From Cryptomeria japonica (taxonomy: Eukaryota > Streptophyta > Pinopsida > Cupressales > Cupressaceae): a stretch of DNA of 64,000 bases. Below the pieces are notes generated by a model. That model was not told the origin of the DNA, did not search any database, and worked only from the letters and a program-made list of their open reading frames with translations. Below, one piece after another: positions 22,737-33,615 of the stretch. The stretch's first letter is position 1, and each line of letters begins with the position of its first letter. The stretch spans positions 716,987,867 through 717,051,866 of the forward strand of contig NC_081413.1 in assembly GCF_030272615.1 (NCBI RefSeq), given 5' to 3'. The translations under genes were made by a program, and so were the position numbers.

Positions 22737-25217
22737 CAAAGATATATTAAATGGTATAGATGTATAATAACATTTATCCACATTGCATACCACTATACAT
22801 ATACATCAAACATATTTACATTTCCATGCATACCAGTCCAAGTCAATTTTTCTATTGATTGCTGTTCTTATATATGTCCAATCTAATCCGATGAACGCAG
22901 ATTGCAAATTATTAATAATGATAACGATCCTTGTCAATATCCTTGATGAATTGCAGATTCTATGTATAAGAACTTCTGCTCTCATTCGATGTATGCATGG
23001 TTGATATTTGTATGAATGATTGATTGAATGAATTCCTTCAATTGTATTATTTGAGGTGAGTGATAATTAAGTGATTGTTGATTAGATGATTGATGAGTGA
23101 TGATGTAATGAAGGCTGGTTCAATATCTTGTTGAATGATGATTGATAGGATAATTTGCTGATTGATTGTTTGCTTGATTGGATAATTGATGATTGCTTTG
23201 TGGATCTACGGGTGATGATTGATTGGTGTCCCCTTCAATGCTTGGAATAAATTCTTCTTCATATTTTATTGGAGAAATGGTCACCACCCTTCATAAGAAT
23301 TAAGTATAATTAATTATTTTCCAAATTGATCTCCCTTGGATTTTTTCCTCAAATGAAACCTTCTTCCTTTATATCTTCCAATATGAAGGAGAAGTCACAC
23401 CTCTTCCTCATGTCTATCCTTTGACAAGAGTCACAACCTTTCACAATTACCACCTTTTGAAACAACACAACCTTTCATAGTTTCTACTCTTTGAAAGAGT
23501 CACAACCTTTCTTCTTCCCATTTCTTTCTTTTTTCATTAATCCTTTCTTGACTTACATCCTTCATTCTCTCCTCTTTATAAAGGCGGGGTCCTTTCTGAA
23601 TTAACTGCTGCGTCTTCTTCTTATCGCCTGATAATTCGAATTAGATCTCTAACTTGAAATGATTTTCCTTGTATCCCTTTTCCATTCCATATCCTTTTAT
23701 ACTTTCATATTTTATTGAAGAGAGGCATCTATTTGGAAAGAGACATACATTAAAGGGTCATATTTCCTCATTTCTGTCTTATTATTCATATCAGATCTGC
23801 ACTTCTGATTATAGATTAAAGTGCTCTTTCAAATGAAAATCTTTTCTCCCTTTTATACCTCATGTTTGAAGGAGTCACAACTTTTCATTTTATTGTTCTT
23901 TGACCATTCATTAAAATTAACTAAATTTAATTTATTTTAATTTTATCCTTTTATATTTCAGTTTTATTTTTTATTTTTTATATTTTAATTTTATTATTAA
24001 TATTTATTATTAAATCCTACTTCAAAATGGAAACATTACAGAAGATTATTAATTATTATTACCTGATGCCTAGGCTTTTACAGCCCGCTGTTCCAATACA
24101 TATTTTAAGATTTAAGGATGCTGTCAATTTTATTGATGGCTATGATAGATATTTCCAGTGACTTATCAGAAACATCATTTGCAGCCTTTGTGCTACGTAA
24201 AATTGTTTCAACTTTCTAGTATAATAAGATTCTTGGTTTTTTAGTATAGTAAGATTTTAAAAATTTAACTAGAAGGGCTTTACAGTTGAATTGCTTAAGC
24301 AAACAGATGAGTAATAATAAACATTACAGTACCAGATTAGTGTAAAATTAGTGTCAAGAAAACTCATTTTTATTCTGAGAAAATATCTTAGCAAAATAAG
24401 CATAAGCCAGCCATAATCGTTGCCACTTTTGGGAGTTGTGAGGGATCTAAACGTTCATGATTATGATTCTTAAAAAGTTTTTACTTTATGCACAACATCC
24501 TCACTAATGAACCGTTTGAAAAACAAATGGAGACTGGCCTTGTGTCTCCAATTGATATTACATCATATAAATGGAATCGGCATGACTTTATTCTGTATCA
24601 ATTATCTAATGGGTATATCTAATCACCATATCTTAATATGCATAAATTATCATAGTAAATTATCTTATTGCCTTTATTAAACTTGCTCCCAAAACATCTG
24701 TTTTCTTTTATGAGCATGTTCATTAATGTAGGCGTCTGATTTGTATGGCAATCCATTCAGAGTGTAAATGCAAAATGAATGTGATTTGAATCAGATGCAA
24801 TATGACCAAGTTTTCCATATATAACATATGATTTATATGGATATGCACCAAGGCAAAGGATAACACAAAGGTTATATTAAGGCACGTGGAAGGGATTGAG
24901 GGTGTGCTATTCTAAGAAAGAAAAATTAAAAGCTGTGATTGAAAATGTATTGGCATGTGTCTTGGAAAACAATGGAACTGAAAAAAGAAAAGAGAGGGTA
25001 GGTAATAGATCGGTGCACACTTATTAGATAGGACACACCACTTCAAAGGGGTAAATATTTTAGTGTTAAATACCTCTACGCAATTGACACGTATCGAAGG
25101 TTGTTAGTGGATCAATGTAAATGGATTGGTTTTTACAATAAAAATAAATAAGTTTTTATTGTATTTTATTTGTGAATAGAAGTACAACAAATATTTCTTT
25201 GCCATTGATTTTAAAGG
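22737..25217. other. Non-coding AT-rich DNA with simple-repeat patches
   Basis: No credible gene. 22990-23230 is dominated by gattgatt/gatgatt words. 23395-23530 repeats 'agtcacaacctttc' three times, with a fourth similar copy at 23874. 'cctctttataaaggcgg' at 23571-23587 looks like a TATA box and, with the surrounding pyrimidine-rich tract, could mark an old LTR, but no ends were found. Confidence 0.4.
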
Positions 25218-26088
25218 AGAGATATACAATAGGAGAGAATTAGAGAAAACAGAAAAAAATATGATGTTTCATAATATGGAGGAGATTTTCAATGTATATT
25301 TCTATGTAAGGTTGACATGAATGATAAATGGGTCCAGATTGTTGGAAATATTGTCATTGATGTCAAATGTAAGAAGCCAATGCTGTCATTAATTTCAAAA
25401 TTATATGAACAAAATCATCATTGATGTCGAAGATATATGAGAGAGATTGTTGGTTTGATTGTCATTCATGTCAAGGATTTCATAGATTGAAGATTCATAG
25501 ATGAAATAGTTGCCATCATTGTCATTGATGTCAAATGAGATCAATGTCAAAGTGCTCTAAAAAAAATCATCAAAGTGGCTATCTAATAAAGAGTAGCCTT
25601 GTGTGAAGAAAGGTTGACCACCTTTTGAATGTTAATAAGAGGACATAATATTCATAGATATACAATAGGAGAGAGTTTAGAGAAAAGAGAAAAAAATACG
25701 ATGTTTCATAATATGGAGGAGATTTTCATTGTATATTTCTATGTAAGGTTGACATGAATTATAAATGGGGAGATTGTTGGAAATATTGTCATTGATGTCA
25801 AATGTAAGAAGACAATGCTGTCATTAATCTCAAAATTACATGGACAAGATCATCATTGATGTCGAAGGTCTATGAGAGAGATTGTTGGTTTGATTGTCAT
25901 TCATGTCAAGGATTTCATAGATCAAAGATTCATAGATGAAATAGTTGCCATCATTGTCATTGATGTCAAATGAGATCTACGTCAAAGTGCTCTCAAAAAA
26001 ATCATCAAAGTGGCTATCTAATAAAGAGTAGCCATGTGCGATGAAAAGTCGACCACCTTTTGAATGTTAATAAGAGGACACTAATTTA
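25218..26088. repeat. 435-bp tandem duplication carrying LTR-start-like sequence
   Basis: Two copies, about 25218-25653 and 25655-26088, offset by 435-436 bp (gatatacaat at 25221 and 25657, gttggaaata at 25341 and 25776). Each contains 'agattgttggaaatattgtc', like the polypurine-tract/LTR junctions of the copia elements here, and four or five drifted copies of GTCATTGATGTCAA. The second copy has the better purine tract (atggggagat). Confidence 0.85.
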
Positions 26089-27071
26089 TTAATTATGAGG
26101 TGCAACAATTACTTTTGTTAATACAAGTGATTGTATTATGACAATGTTTGATACAATTTAAAGAAAATTATAAAGTCGGTGATCAAGTTTTACAAGGTTT
26201 GAGTTGAGTTTAGAAAAGTCATAGTTAGTGATCATGTTTTACAAGGTTTGAGTTTAGTTTAGAAACGACAACGACAAAATTTATAGAACACAAAAATAAT
26301 ATAACAAAATTTGTCTCATTCAAATTTGTCTTATTCAAAATGAAGAAGAGGTGTGATTTGTTGGTCATTGCTTCTGCTAGGATATGTTGTTGTCATCGAT
26401 GTCAACATATTCCTATGATTTATTGCTCAGGTGGTTATAGATTGGTTTATTGGGGTCATGATTTGGTATATGGAGTATTTCTAGTATCATTATATCTTTT
26501 TGTATTGGTTTCAGTGACTCAGGAGCTTAATTGATCATATCATATGATCCGGTTTACAGTTTGGTTCTTCTGATCAGTGCTTTGTAGAGTTCGGTATTTC
26601 CTCTGATATATTCCAGTGTGATTAGATCTTAAGTTGTGATTTTGGGAGATTGTTTGGGATGTTCATGTGTATCTTCATTTCAAATGGTTCGTGTTTTGGT
26701 GCTCCGCAAGTTATCTTTCCTCGTGACAGTTGCTACTGTTTGAGTGTTCTTGAGTTTCAGATGTTGATTGACGAAGATTTGATAAATGGTGTTGGTACAA
26801 TTGTTACAAATGACTCTAACATGCTTGCTGGTATTTCCTAATTGTGTCCTATTTTTTTTGATGATCTACATTGATCGTTGTGCATGGTTTTAGTGTTTTG
26901 TTCATTCGGTGGTGCTATTAATGCTATATGAGACCTATTTGGTGGTGTAGCGTGTTGCGGTTGATCTTGGCGTGATTTACAATGGTGTTGCGTATTTGAG
27001 CATTTGGTTTAGGTCCATGTTATGTCATGTGTATCATTATATTGGTCCAGTGGTTGATCTTTGTATCGTAT

Positions 27072-28271
27072 TGTAGTGTGGTGAAAAGTAATGAGGGGAG
27101 ATCAAGTGGAAAGCTTTACTACCCTCAAAAGAGGAGTGAAAGTTTCACAAAGGATTCCCTTCAACTTCTCACGCACATTACATTTAAAAGAGGGGGTTTG
27201 AATTCACTAGATCCAATCCCTATGGAAAGAGATTGAATGTTAAGTGAATTGTAGGAAATTGACAATGAATTTGGAAAGTAAAGTAACCCTCTTTTAAAAT
27301 AGACAAGTTGAATTAAGCAAATTGAGACTAAGAGTAAAGATGACAAAGAAGCAATTATATCTTGAGATAGAGATGCAAGATGAAGCTGTGCACCTGGAAT
27401 TAGCAGTAAAATGTCAAGATGAAGCTTCCCTGCAAATTTGAGGCTTCCTTGCAAATTTGAGCAAAAGTTGTTGGGACCGGGTTGAAGTTGCACTTGGTCC
27501 TCCGAAAATCTGCGCACCGAAAAGGGTTTTTTCGTCTCTGAAAATGAATCCTAAATCTGCAATTACAGCTACGGACTTGCAACCTACACACAAAAAAAGA
27601 GAGGAAAATGTTGTTGGGATTGGGGGTTTGCCTTTAGGTCAAACCTCATTTTGGAATTAACCAAGTGATTGAAAATACTTGCAAGTAAACAAAAAGAAAT
27701 GTCTGAAGTAGAATTCACCTCAAGAGATGATGCAATTGAAATGTTGATAGAATTGCTTGAAAGGATATGTGGAATAGAATATCTTGAATGTTGATAGAGA
27801 TCTCCTCTTCAATGGTTGAATCCTTGATTTGAATGCAACACCTATCCTTGAAAGGAGACTTGAAATGCTCAATGGATGCTTGGATGTTTGCTTGCCGCTT
27901 ATCGTCGCTATGCTCATGAACTTAATTTCCGATTGACTTCACTTCCGAACTCTTTTCTCCTCTTCAAATAGGAGGGGAAATGCTCCTTATATGATTGTCA
28001 ATTAGGGGTATTTATTTGATTTTCCATCTTAGGCCGACATAGGAAAAATTTTTCCCGCTCACATTTGACAAACTCAATGCAAAGTTTGATCAAGGGATGC
28101 CCAAAATAGGGCTGGGACAGGCGCGCCACACAATGTGGGGTGGTAGAAAATGCAATTTTTGAATGTTTTGAGCATGTCTCAGGTCTCCAATAAGGCTTAG
28201 GGATTCATCCACCAACGCAAAGACCCAAATGCGATCGAAAATTGCAAGGGTCACAATTTTATGACGCTACA
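27072..28271 (-). mobile_element. Solo LTR of gypsy-type family D (1200 bp)
   Basis: Ends are TGTAGTGTGG and GACGCTACA, with CGTAT (27067-27071) and CATAT (28272-28276) as the 5-bp target duplication, differing by a single CG-to-CA change. The empty site is visible in the 3' LTR of element A (tttgtattgtatgatgtaat near 61390). On the minus strand it begins TGTAGCGTCATAAAA, similar to TGTAGTCACATAAA at the start of element C, hence the assignment to gypsy type and to the minus strand. It is the reference copy for the truncated LTR at 1-2565. Confidence 0.85.
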
Positions 28272-28730
28272 CATATGATGTAATTTTGTAATTATGAGTT
28301 GAGGGTTTGGCCGATCTTGTTTTCAAGGTTGATGATTGGTATATATAGATGGTATAGTCATGTAAATTATTTGGTATCGGTGTGGTGTTTGCATTATCAG
28401 AGAAAGGTAAAGGCGCGAACAAGTGAATACATCATTCAACACTATGATTGAGTAGAGATTGGAGTGTTGTAGAGCAGACAAATGTGCTTAACTGGAACTG
28501 TCATCAGGCATTTGCAGATGCTGTTCTTTCAGTTCATTTGATTCTGGATTGTTGTTTGAGTACTTTGTAAGTCAGTGAGACTTCCTTGTAAGATAGTGAA
28601 CCTTCCCCAAGGGTTGTAGCCTTCTGAGTTATTGTAATTTGAGCAGTGAGCCTGAATGCATGTGCATTCCCCATTGTAATATTTACACATACTATTGTAG
28701 AGTATCATCTAATTGTGGGTAGGTTCCCAC

Positions 28731-28761
28731 CGTGGTTTTTCCCTTGACCGGGTTTTCCACG
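28731..28761 (+). other. U5 stem-loop of copia element A
   Basis: CGTGG (28731-28735) pairs with CCACG (28757-28761), CCC (28741-28743) with GGG (28750-28752), with T5 and T4 internal loops. The 3' LTR copy (61852-61880) keeps CGTGG and CCACA but has lost the inner CCC. Confidence 0.6.
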
Positions 28762-28931
28762 TCAAAATCTTGGTGCTATGTGTTGTGCTATCAATTTTCT
28801 TATATTTGTTGTTGCTATAGTTAATCAAATTTGTGTTTGAAGTTAAGTTTGTTAATTTGGTGAAAATTGATTCAACCTTCCCTCTTCCTCCCCGCCCCCC
28901 TTTGTTTTCCTTCATTGTTGTTGCCAACAAT

Positions 28932-28943
28932 TGGTATTAGAGC
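28932..28943 (+). promoter_or_regulatory. Primer-binding site of element A
   Basis: TGGTATTAGAGC, one base from TGGTATCAGAGC, the site complementary to the 3' end of initiator tRNA-Met used by most plant copia elements. It stands two bases after the LTR. Confidence 0.9.
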
Positions 28944-28985
28944 TAGATCCTATGGAAGAAGCTTGACCACTTGAGGAGATTCGAG

Positions 28986-29948
28986 ATGGCAACTAGAGGT
29001 GTTATTTTTAAGAAGGAAAGTCCGAGATTCGATGGAAGTAATTATGCTATATGGAAGAACCGGATGAAGGTGCACTTGATATGTCTTAGAGAATATTACT
29101 GAAAGATTACAAAAGATGCCTATTCTATTCCTCAGAATGGACCGGTTTCTAGTGGTGAGATCAAGGATGCTGAAAATAACATTAGAGCTAAGGAAGCATT
29201 GCTGAGTGCCCTGACCGATTCTAAGATGACTAATGTAATGGGACTTCAAACTGCACATGAGATCTAGGAGAATCTTGAGACCTTGTATGAAGGAGATAAA
29301 CAAGTCAAAGTTGCTAAGTTGCAGAGCTTGAAAAGAAAGAATGAGATGCTGAAAATGAGAGAAGATGAGAACATAAACTCCTTCATGGCTAAGGTGAATA
29401 AACTTGTCCTAGGTATCAGATGTGCTGGTGGAACCCTTGAAGAAGATGAAATTGTTGCTAAGGTGCTGTGATCATTGCCTCTTGCTTATAAACATAAGGT
29501 AGCTGCTATTGATGAGATCCAAAGTGTGACTACTATGACAAGAGATATGTTGGTTGGAAAGATTGCTGCATTTGAACTGAGCGAGTTTGGTGAATCACAT
29601 GGAAAATCTGAGACAACATTTAGAGCATCTATATCCAGAAAGTAGAAGTATGATCCCAAAGAATGTAAAATATCCAAATATGAAAAAGAGAGAAGATAGA
29701 TGGAAGAGCAAGAAAGAGAATTGGATGAGCTTGAAGCATTGATTGCCCAAAGATTGCCTAAAGGAGCTGGTAAGTATGAAGGAAAATTGCCTTTGAAATG
29801 TTTCTCTTGCAATAAGATAGGACATTTTGCTTCTAGGTGCCTGAAGAGAATGTCTAAGTATGCTAGGTATGATAAATTTGATAAGCATGATAGAAATTAT
29901 AGATATGAGAAGCATGAGAAGTATGATAAGCCTTACAAGTCTAATTGA
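28986..29948 (+). pseudogene. gag: Copia gag of element A
   Basis: Starts at ATG 28986 (MATRGVIFKKESPRFDG, then NYAIWKNRMKVHL), typical of the copia gag N-terminus. The UBN2-type core follows (LETLYEGDKQVKVAKLQSLK, FMAKVNKLVLGIRCAG). The nucleocapsid has an intact CCHC knuckle, CFSCNKIGHFASRC, at about 29799-29840, then a K/Y/D-rich tail. The frame holds throughout but is interrupted by stops, mostly TAG (near 29265, 29643 and 29698), plus a TGA at 29469. A gag must form particles and bind RNA; this copy cannot make a full-length protein. Confidence 0.85.
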
Positions 29949-30350
29949 AAGTATAAACGTCAAAAGAATTGTTATTATGTTGTTGATGAAGGTGTTACAG
30001 ATGAAGAATCAAAAGGAGATGCAATTGTGTTTATTGCTATCAAAGAATATGGATCGGTACTTGTTGATTCCACAAGTTGCACTATTGGTGAGAAATTTTT
30101 AGCTGCTAAAGTTGAAGAGAAAGATGAATGGGTGATTGGCATCAGTTGTTTACATCATATGACCGGTGATAAAAGAAAATTTGTGAATAGGGAGAGGTAT
30201 GATGGAGGGATAGTAAGATTTGGAGATGACAAAGCCTGTGTGATCCGTGGTAGAGGTTCTATTTCCTTTGATGGTAAACATAACACTGATGATGTCTTGT
30301 ATGTTGAAGGTTTGAAGCATAATCTTTTAAGTGTTGGATAGATGGCTGAC
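29949..30350 (+). pseudogene. Copia protease region of element A
   Basis: Continues in the gag frame. The aspartic protease region reads EKDEWVIGISCLHHMTGDKRKF near 30118-30180. The usual catalytic D-S-G is replaced by G-I-S, so the copy is inactive even apart from its stops. It continues with VRFGDDKACVIRGRG and VLYVEGLKHNLLSVG, normal for the end of copia protease, and then breaks frame by one extra A near 30351. Confidence 0.8.
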
Positions 30351-31427
30351 AAAAGGTTATGATTTGCAATTCAAGAATGGAAAATGCAAGATCCTAAATG
30401 CCTCCAGTATAGAGATTGCATCAGGAACTAAGACTGAAGGTAATATATTTCATTTGAATGCCAATGAGAAAAGTTGTTTGATTGCTCAGATTGATGAAAG
30501 TTGGTTGTGGCATAGGAGAATTTGTCATGTTAATTTTGACTCAATGATTAAGATCAGTTCTACTCAAGCTGTTAGAGATTTGCCTAAAATTGTTAAACAT
30601 GTTAATCCAGTATGTAAGGAATGTTAGAGATTAAGATCAGTTCTACTCAAGCTGTTAGAGATTTGCCTACATCTGATGGATTGCTAGATCTTATGCATAC
30701 TGCTCTATGTGGACCTACAAGTATAAGAAGTGTGTGGGGTGACCGATATTTCATGTTACTGATTGATGATTATTCTAGGATGATGTGGGTTGCCTTTTTG
30801 AGGGAAAAATCAGAAGCATTGGACAAATTCAAGATATTCAAAGCAAAAGTTGAGACTGAGACCAGACTGAAGCTGAAATGTCTAAGATCTGATAGAGGAG
30901 GAGAATTTTGTTCTGGTGAATTTGATTAATTCTGTGAGAAGCATGCGATTAGAAGATAATTATCTACTCCTAGAACCCCACAATATAATGGAGTTGTTGA
31001 AAGGAAGAATAAAACTATCTTGGATGCTGCAAGGACCATGTTGATTGAAGGAAATGTACTGAAGATCTATTGGAGAGAAGTTGTTAGCACTTCTGTTTAC
31101 ACATTCAACTGAGTGCATATAAAAGGTTATTCTGGTAAGATTCCTTATGAGCTATGGTTTGGTCATGTTCCTACTATGAGATATTTCAGAATTTTTGGAA
31201 GCAAGTGTCATATCAAGAGAGATGAGGATATAGGAAAGTTTGATGCAAGAATTGATGAAGGAATTTTCTTGGGATATTCAACAAAGAGCAAAGCCTACCA
31301 GTGCTACAATAAGAGACTGAGAAAGATAGTAGAAAGTGCAAATGTGAAGATTGATGAGAACCGTGGAAGAGAAATCAGAACATGCGGATATGATGATGAT
31401 CAAAATGTTGTTTTAATGCAAATTTAG
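30351..31427 (+). pseudogene. Copia integrase of element A
   Basis: GAG-pre-integrase and zinc-binding part: WLWHRRICHVNFDSM and PVCKEC (to 30626). The core follows: DLMHTALCGP has Ala where the first catalytic Asp of H-T-D-L-C-G-P is expected; the second Asp is in LRSDRGGEF (30886-30912), the Glu in GVVERKN (31000-31020). Between the zinc region and the core the normal linker is missing and is replaced by a second copy of a 41-bp stretch (30546-30586 copied at 30629-30669). Later parts, IPYELWFGHVPTMRYFRIFGSKC and GIFLGYSTKSKAY, are well kept. Confidence 0.85.
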
Positions 31428-31436
31428 ACAAAAGAA

Positions 31437-31780
31437 TTGAACCATAATGATCTGGTAGAAACTGTTAATCCAGATACTGCTGTTGCCGGTGAAGAGGTGC
31501 AGAAACCTGAAAATCAGAATAATCAGAAGACTCCAAGGTATGTAAGATTAAATCATTTTGTAAATCAGATTATTGGTGATAAAAACAAAGGCATAATGAC
31601 TAGAAGAAGGCTAGCTGCTAAAGAGGTATGTTTGATTTCTAAAATTGAACCTAAAGATGTTGTTGAGGCTTGCAAAGATGAAAATTGGATGAAGGCCATG
31701 GAAGAGAAATTGAATCAGATTGAAATGAATAACCGATGAGAACTTGTGCCTAGACCTAAAGACAAGAATGTGATTGGTAC
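31437..31780 (+). pseudogene. Copia integrase-RT linker of element A, cut by element C
   Basis: The frame after the integrase (PRYVRLNHFVNQIIG, IEPKDVVEACKDENWMKAME, QIEMNN) is the usual stretch before copia RT. A TGA at 31737 follows (probably from TGG of a normal RWELVP), then ELVPRPKDKNVIGT, which ends at the target site of element C. Reading resumes at 47788 with KWVFKNKLN, so the two halves once formed VIGT-KWVFK. Confidence 0.85.
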
Positions 31781-33597
31781 TGTAGTCACATAAATCTGTC
31801 CACTTAATTAAATGAATATTTAATATTTATTTGATTATTTAACCATCAATTAATAATTAATTAAATTAATATTTAATTAATTCATCTTAACCCTATTCTC
31901 CTATTAATTAAATAAATTATTCAATTTATTTGATTTAATTCACTTAACCAAATTAAAACCATTAATTAAATAAATAAATCATATTTATTTAATTAAATCT
32001 TCTCTCACATTTTAAATAAATTAATATTTATTTAAAACCCCCAAAATCCCACCTCTCACATTTAAATAAATAAATCATTTATTTAAAATCACCTTTATCC
32101 TCCACCCACTTGCATTTTCCTACAAATACAAGTTGCACAATTATTTTAAATAAATAATTTATTTAAATCACCTTTATCCTCCACCCACTTGTATTTTCCT
32201 ACAAAAGCAAGTTGCACAACTATTTTAAATAAATTATTTATTTAAAATCCTATTTATCCTCACCCACTTGAAACCTTTAATGGTTTCCCTTAAAGTATTC
32301 AAACTTGATGGCTTTAAAGTCTTCAAACTTGATGGCTTCCTTCTATAGTCTTCTTAAGACTTTAATGGTTTTCCTTAAAGTCTTCAAGCCTTTAATGGTT
32401 TCCCTCAAAGTCTTCAAGCATTTTAATGCTTTATCTTCATTTTTCTCATTTAAATAAATTAATATTTATTTGAATATTTATCCAAATGCAAATTACACCA
32501 TTTAATTGAAATAAATGATTTTATTTTAATTGAAAATACCAAAATTTCTCCCACTTGCATTTTCCTACAAAATCCACTTGTATGCCTAAATCCCCTTCTA
32601 GATTCTTCTAACCCCTTCCTAATTAACTTAATCCATCCCCTAATTATTGTCACATTCCTAAGCAAAATGGAGTCACTTCTCAAAGCCTAAAAGTCTTGGA
32701 TAACCTTTGAAAGCTTCCAACCTTCAACCACTAAATGGCTCAAAGTCTTGGATAACCTTTGAAAGCTTTCAACCTTCAACCACTTAATCCCCAAAGTCTC
32801 CAATAACCATTAATGGTTAATTCAACCCTCCCACATGGTTAAAACATTTGTTTTGACTCAACCTCTACCCAACCCAAGGGTCTCATCAAGCCTTTAATGC
32901 TTTGACCATGATTATCTCTTAATCATTTGCACAAAGGTTTATCCTTGCATTAACTCCTAATCCAATGGGTAATCTTAATTTAGACTTGACCCTTACCTTC
33001 TAGATAACCATGAGGTCTTCTCAGGCCTTTAATGCCTCCAACCTCTTCTCTCAACCCAATCCTATGTTGACACTTGTCACCATTTTATTGGTGCCAATTG
33101 TGCACATGGATCCCCAACTTTCAAACTTGGCCCTTGATTAAACCATTCAATCTTAACCCTTCATTTCCCCATTTCTTCTATAAATAGAACCCTTCTCCTC
33201 AAGCAAAGAGAAGCATTTTAGAGTATTGTTGTTATATTGGCATTAGCATAGAGCTTTTTCATAGCATCACTATCTACTCTTGCATAGTATTTGCTTATCA
33301 TATTCAACCATCTTGAATCTCCATATGGCATCCATGGCTAGTGCTAAAAGCTGAGAGCTACACTCATTTGGGACTTGGAGAGGAGAGAAACAAGGGAGAA
33401 GCATCAAAAGGCATCATGGAAGCATCTTAGGGAGGCTCTTCTCCTTTCTTTTATTTTGTTAAACTTCTTTCATGCTTTTTGAAATCTCTCTTGATATGTT
33501 TGGAATGGTTTTTAGTTCTTTGTTTTGTTTTTATGGTTGAAACTAACTTATTAACATTGAACTTTGTTGTTGCCTTGTCCCCATTTCCATGACATCA
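31781..33597 (+). repeat. 5' LTR of gypsy element C
   Basis: TGTAGTCACATAAATC to CATGACATCA, 1817 bp. It holds internal tandem repeats: a 79-bp unit (acctttatcctccaccc at 32091 and 32170, partial third near 32249), a 'tttaatggtt...aaagtcttcaa' unit around 32270-32430, and a duplicated 'aaagtcttggataacc' block around 32690-32790. TATAAATAG is at 33179-33187. Confidence 0.95.
33179..33187 (+). promoter_or_regulatory. TATA box of element C LTR
   Basis: TATAAATAG within a pyrimidine-rich context about 410 bp before the LTR end; an identical copy is at 47364 in the 3' LTR. Transcription should start about 30 bp downstream. Confidence 0.6.
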
Positions 33598-33599
33598 TT

Positions 33600-33615
33600 T
33601 GGTGAACCCGACGTG
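33600..33615 (+). promoter_or_regulatory. Primer-binding site of element C
   Basis: TGGTGAACCCGACGTG starts two bases after the LTR; its complement ends in CCA, as a tRNA 3' end must. I cannot name the tRNA with certainty. It differs from the GCGCCCACC site of the gypsy relic at 6179. Confidence 0.75.

Larger units (their letters stand above)
26359..28929 (+). repeat. 5' LTR of copia element A, with nested solo LTR
   Basis: TGTTGGTCATTGCTTC to TTGCCAACA. Without the 27072-28271 insertion and its duplication it is about 1366 bp, against 1338 bp for the 3' LTR. The first 300 bp differ from the 3' LTR by roughly 10%. The dyad TTGTCATCGATGTCAA lies near 26390 and the U5 stem-loop at 28731-28761. 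Confidence 0.9.

Noticed and set aside
25218..26088. Array of regularly spaced short repeats considered as CRISPR-like
   Set aside because: The words are degenerate, the spacers are themselves duplicated, and the context is plant retrotransposon DNA.
26650..26841. 63-codon ORF repeated at 60981-61172
   Set aside because: Same position in both LTRs of element A. It is open in both copies despite some 10% divergence between the LTRs, which is mildly curious, but it is short and resembles nothing.
32459..32683. 74-codon minus-strand ORF, found identically at 46644-46868
   Set aside because: The two are simply the same place in the two nearly identical LTRs of element C; no independent evidence for coding.
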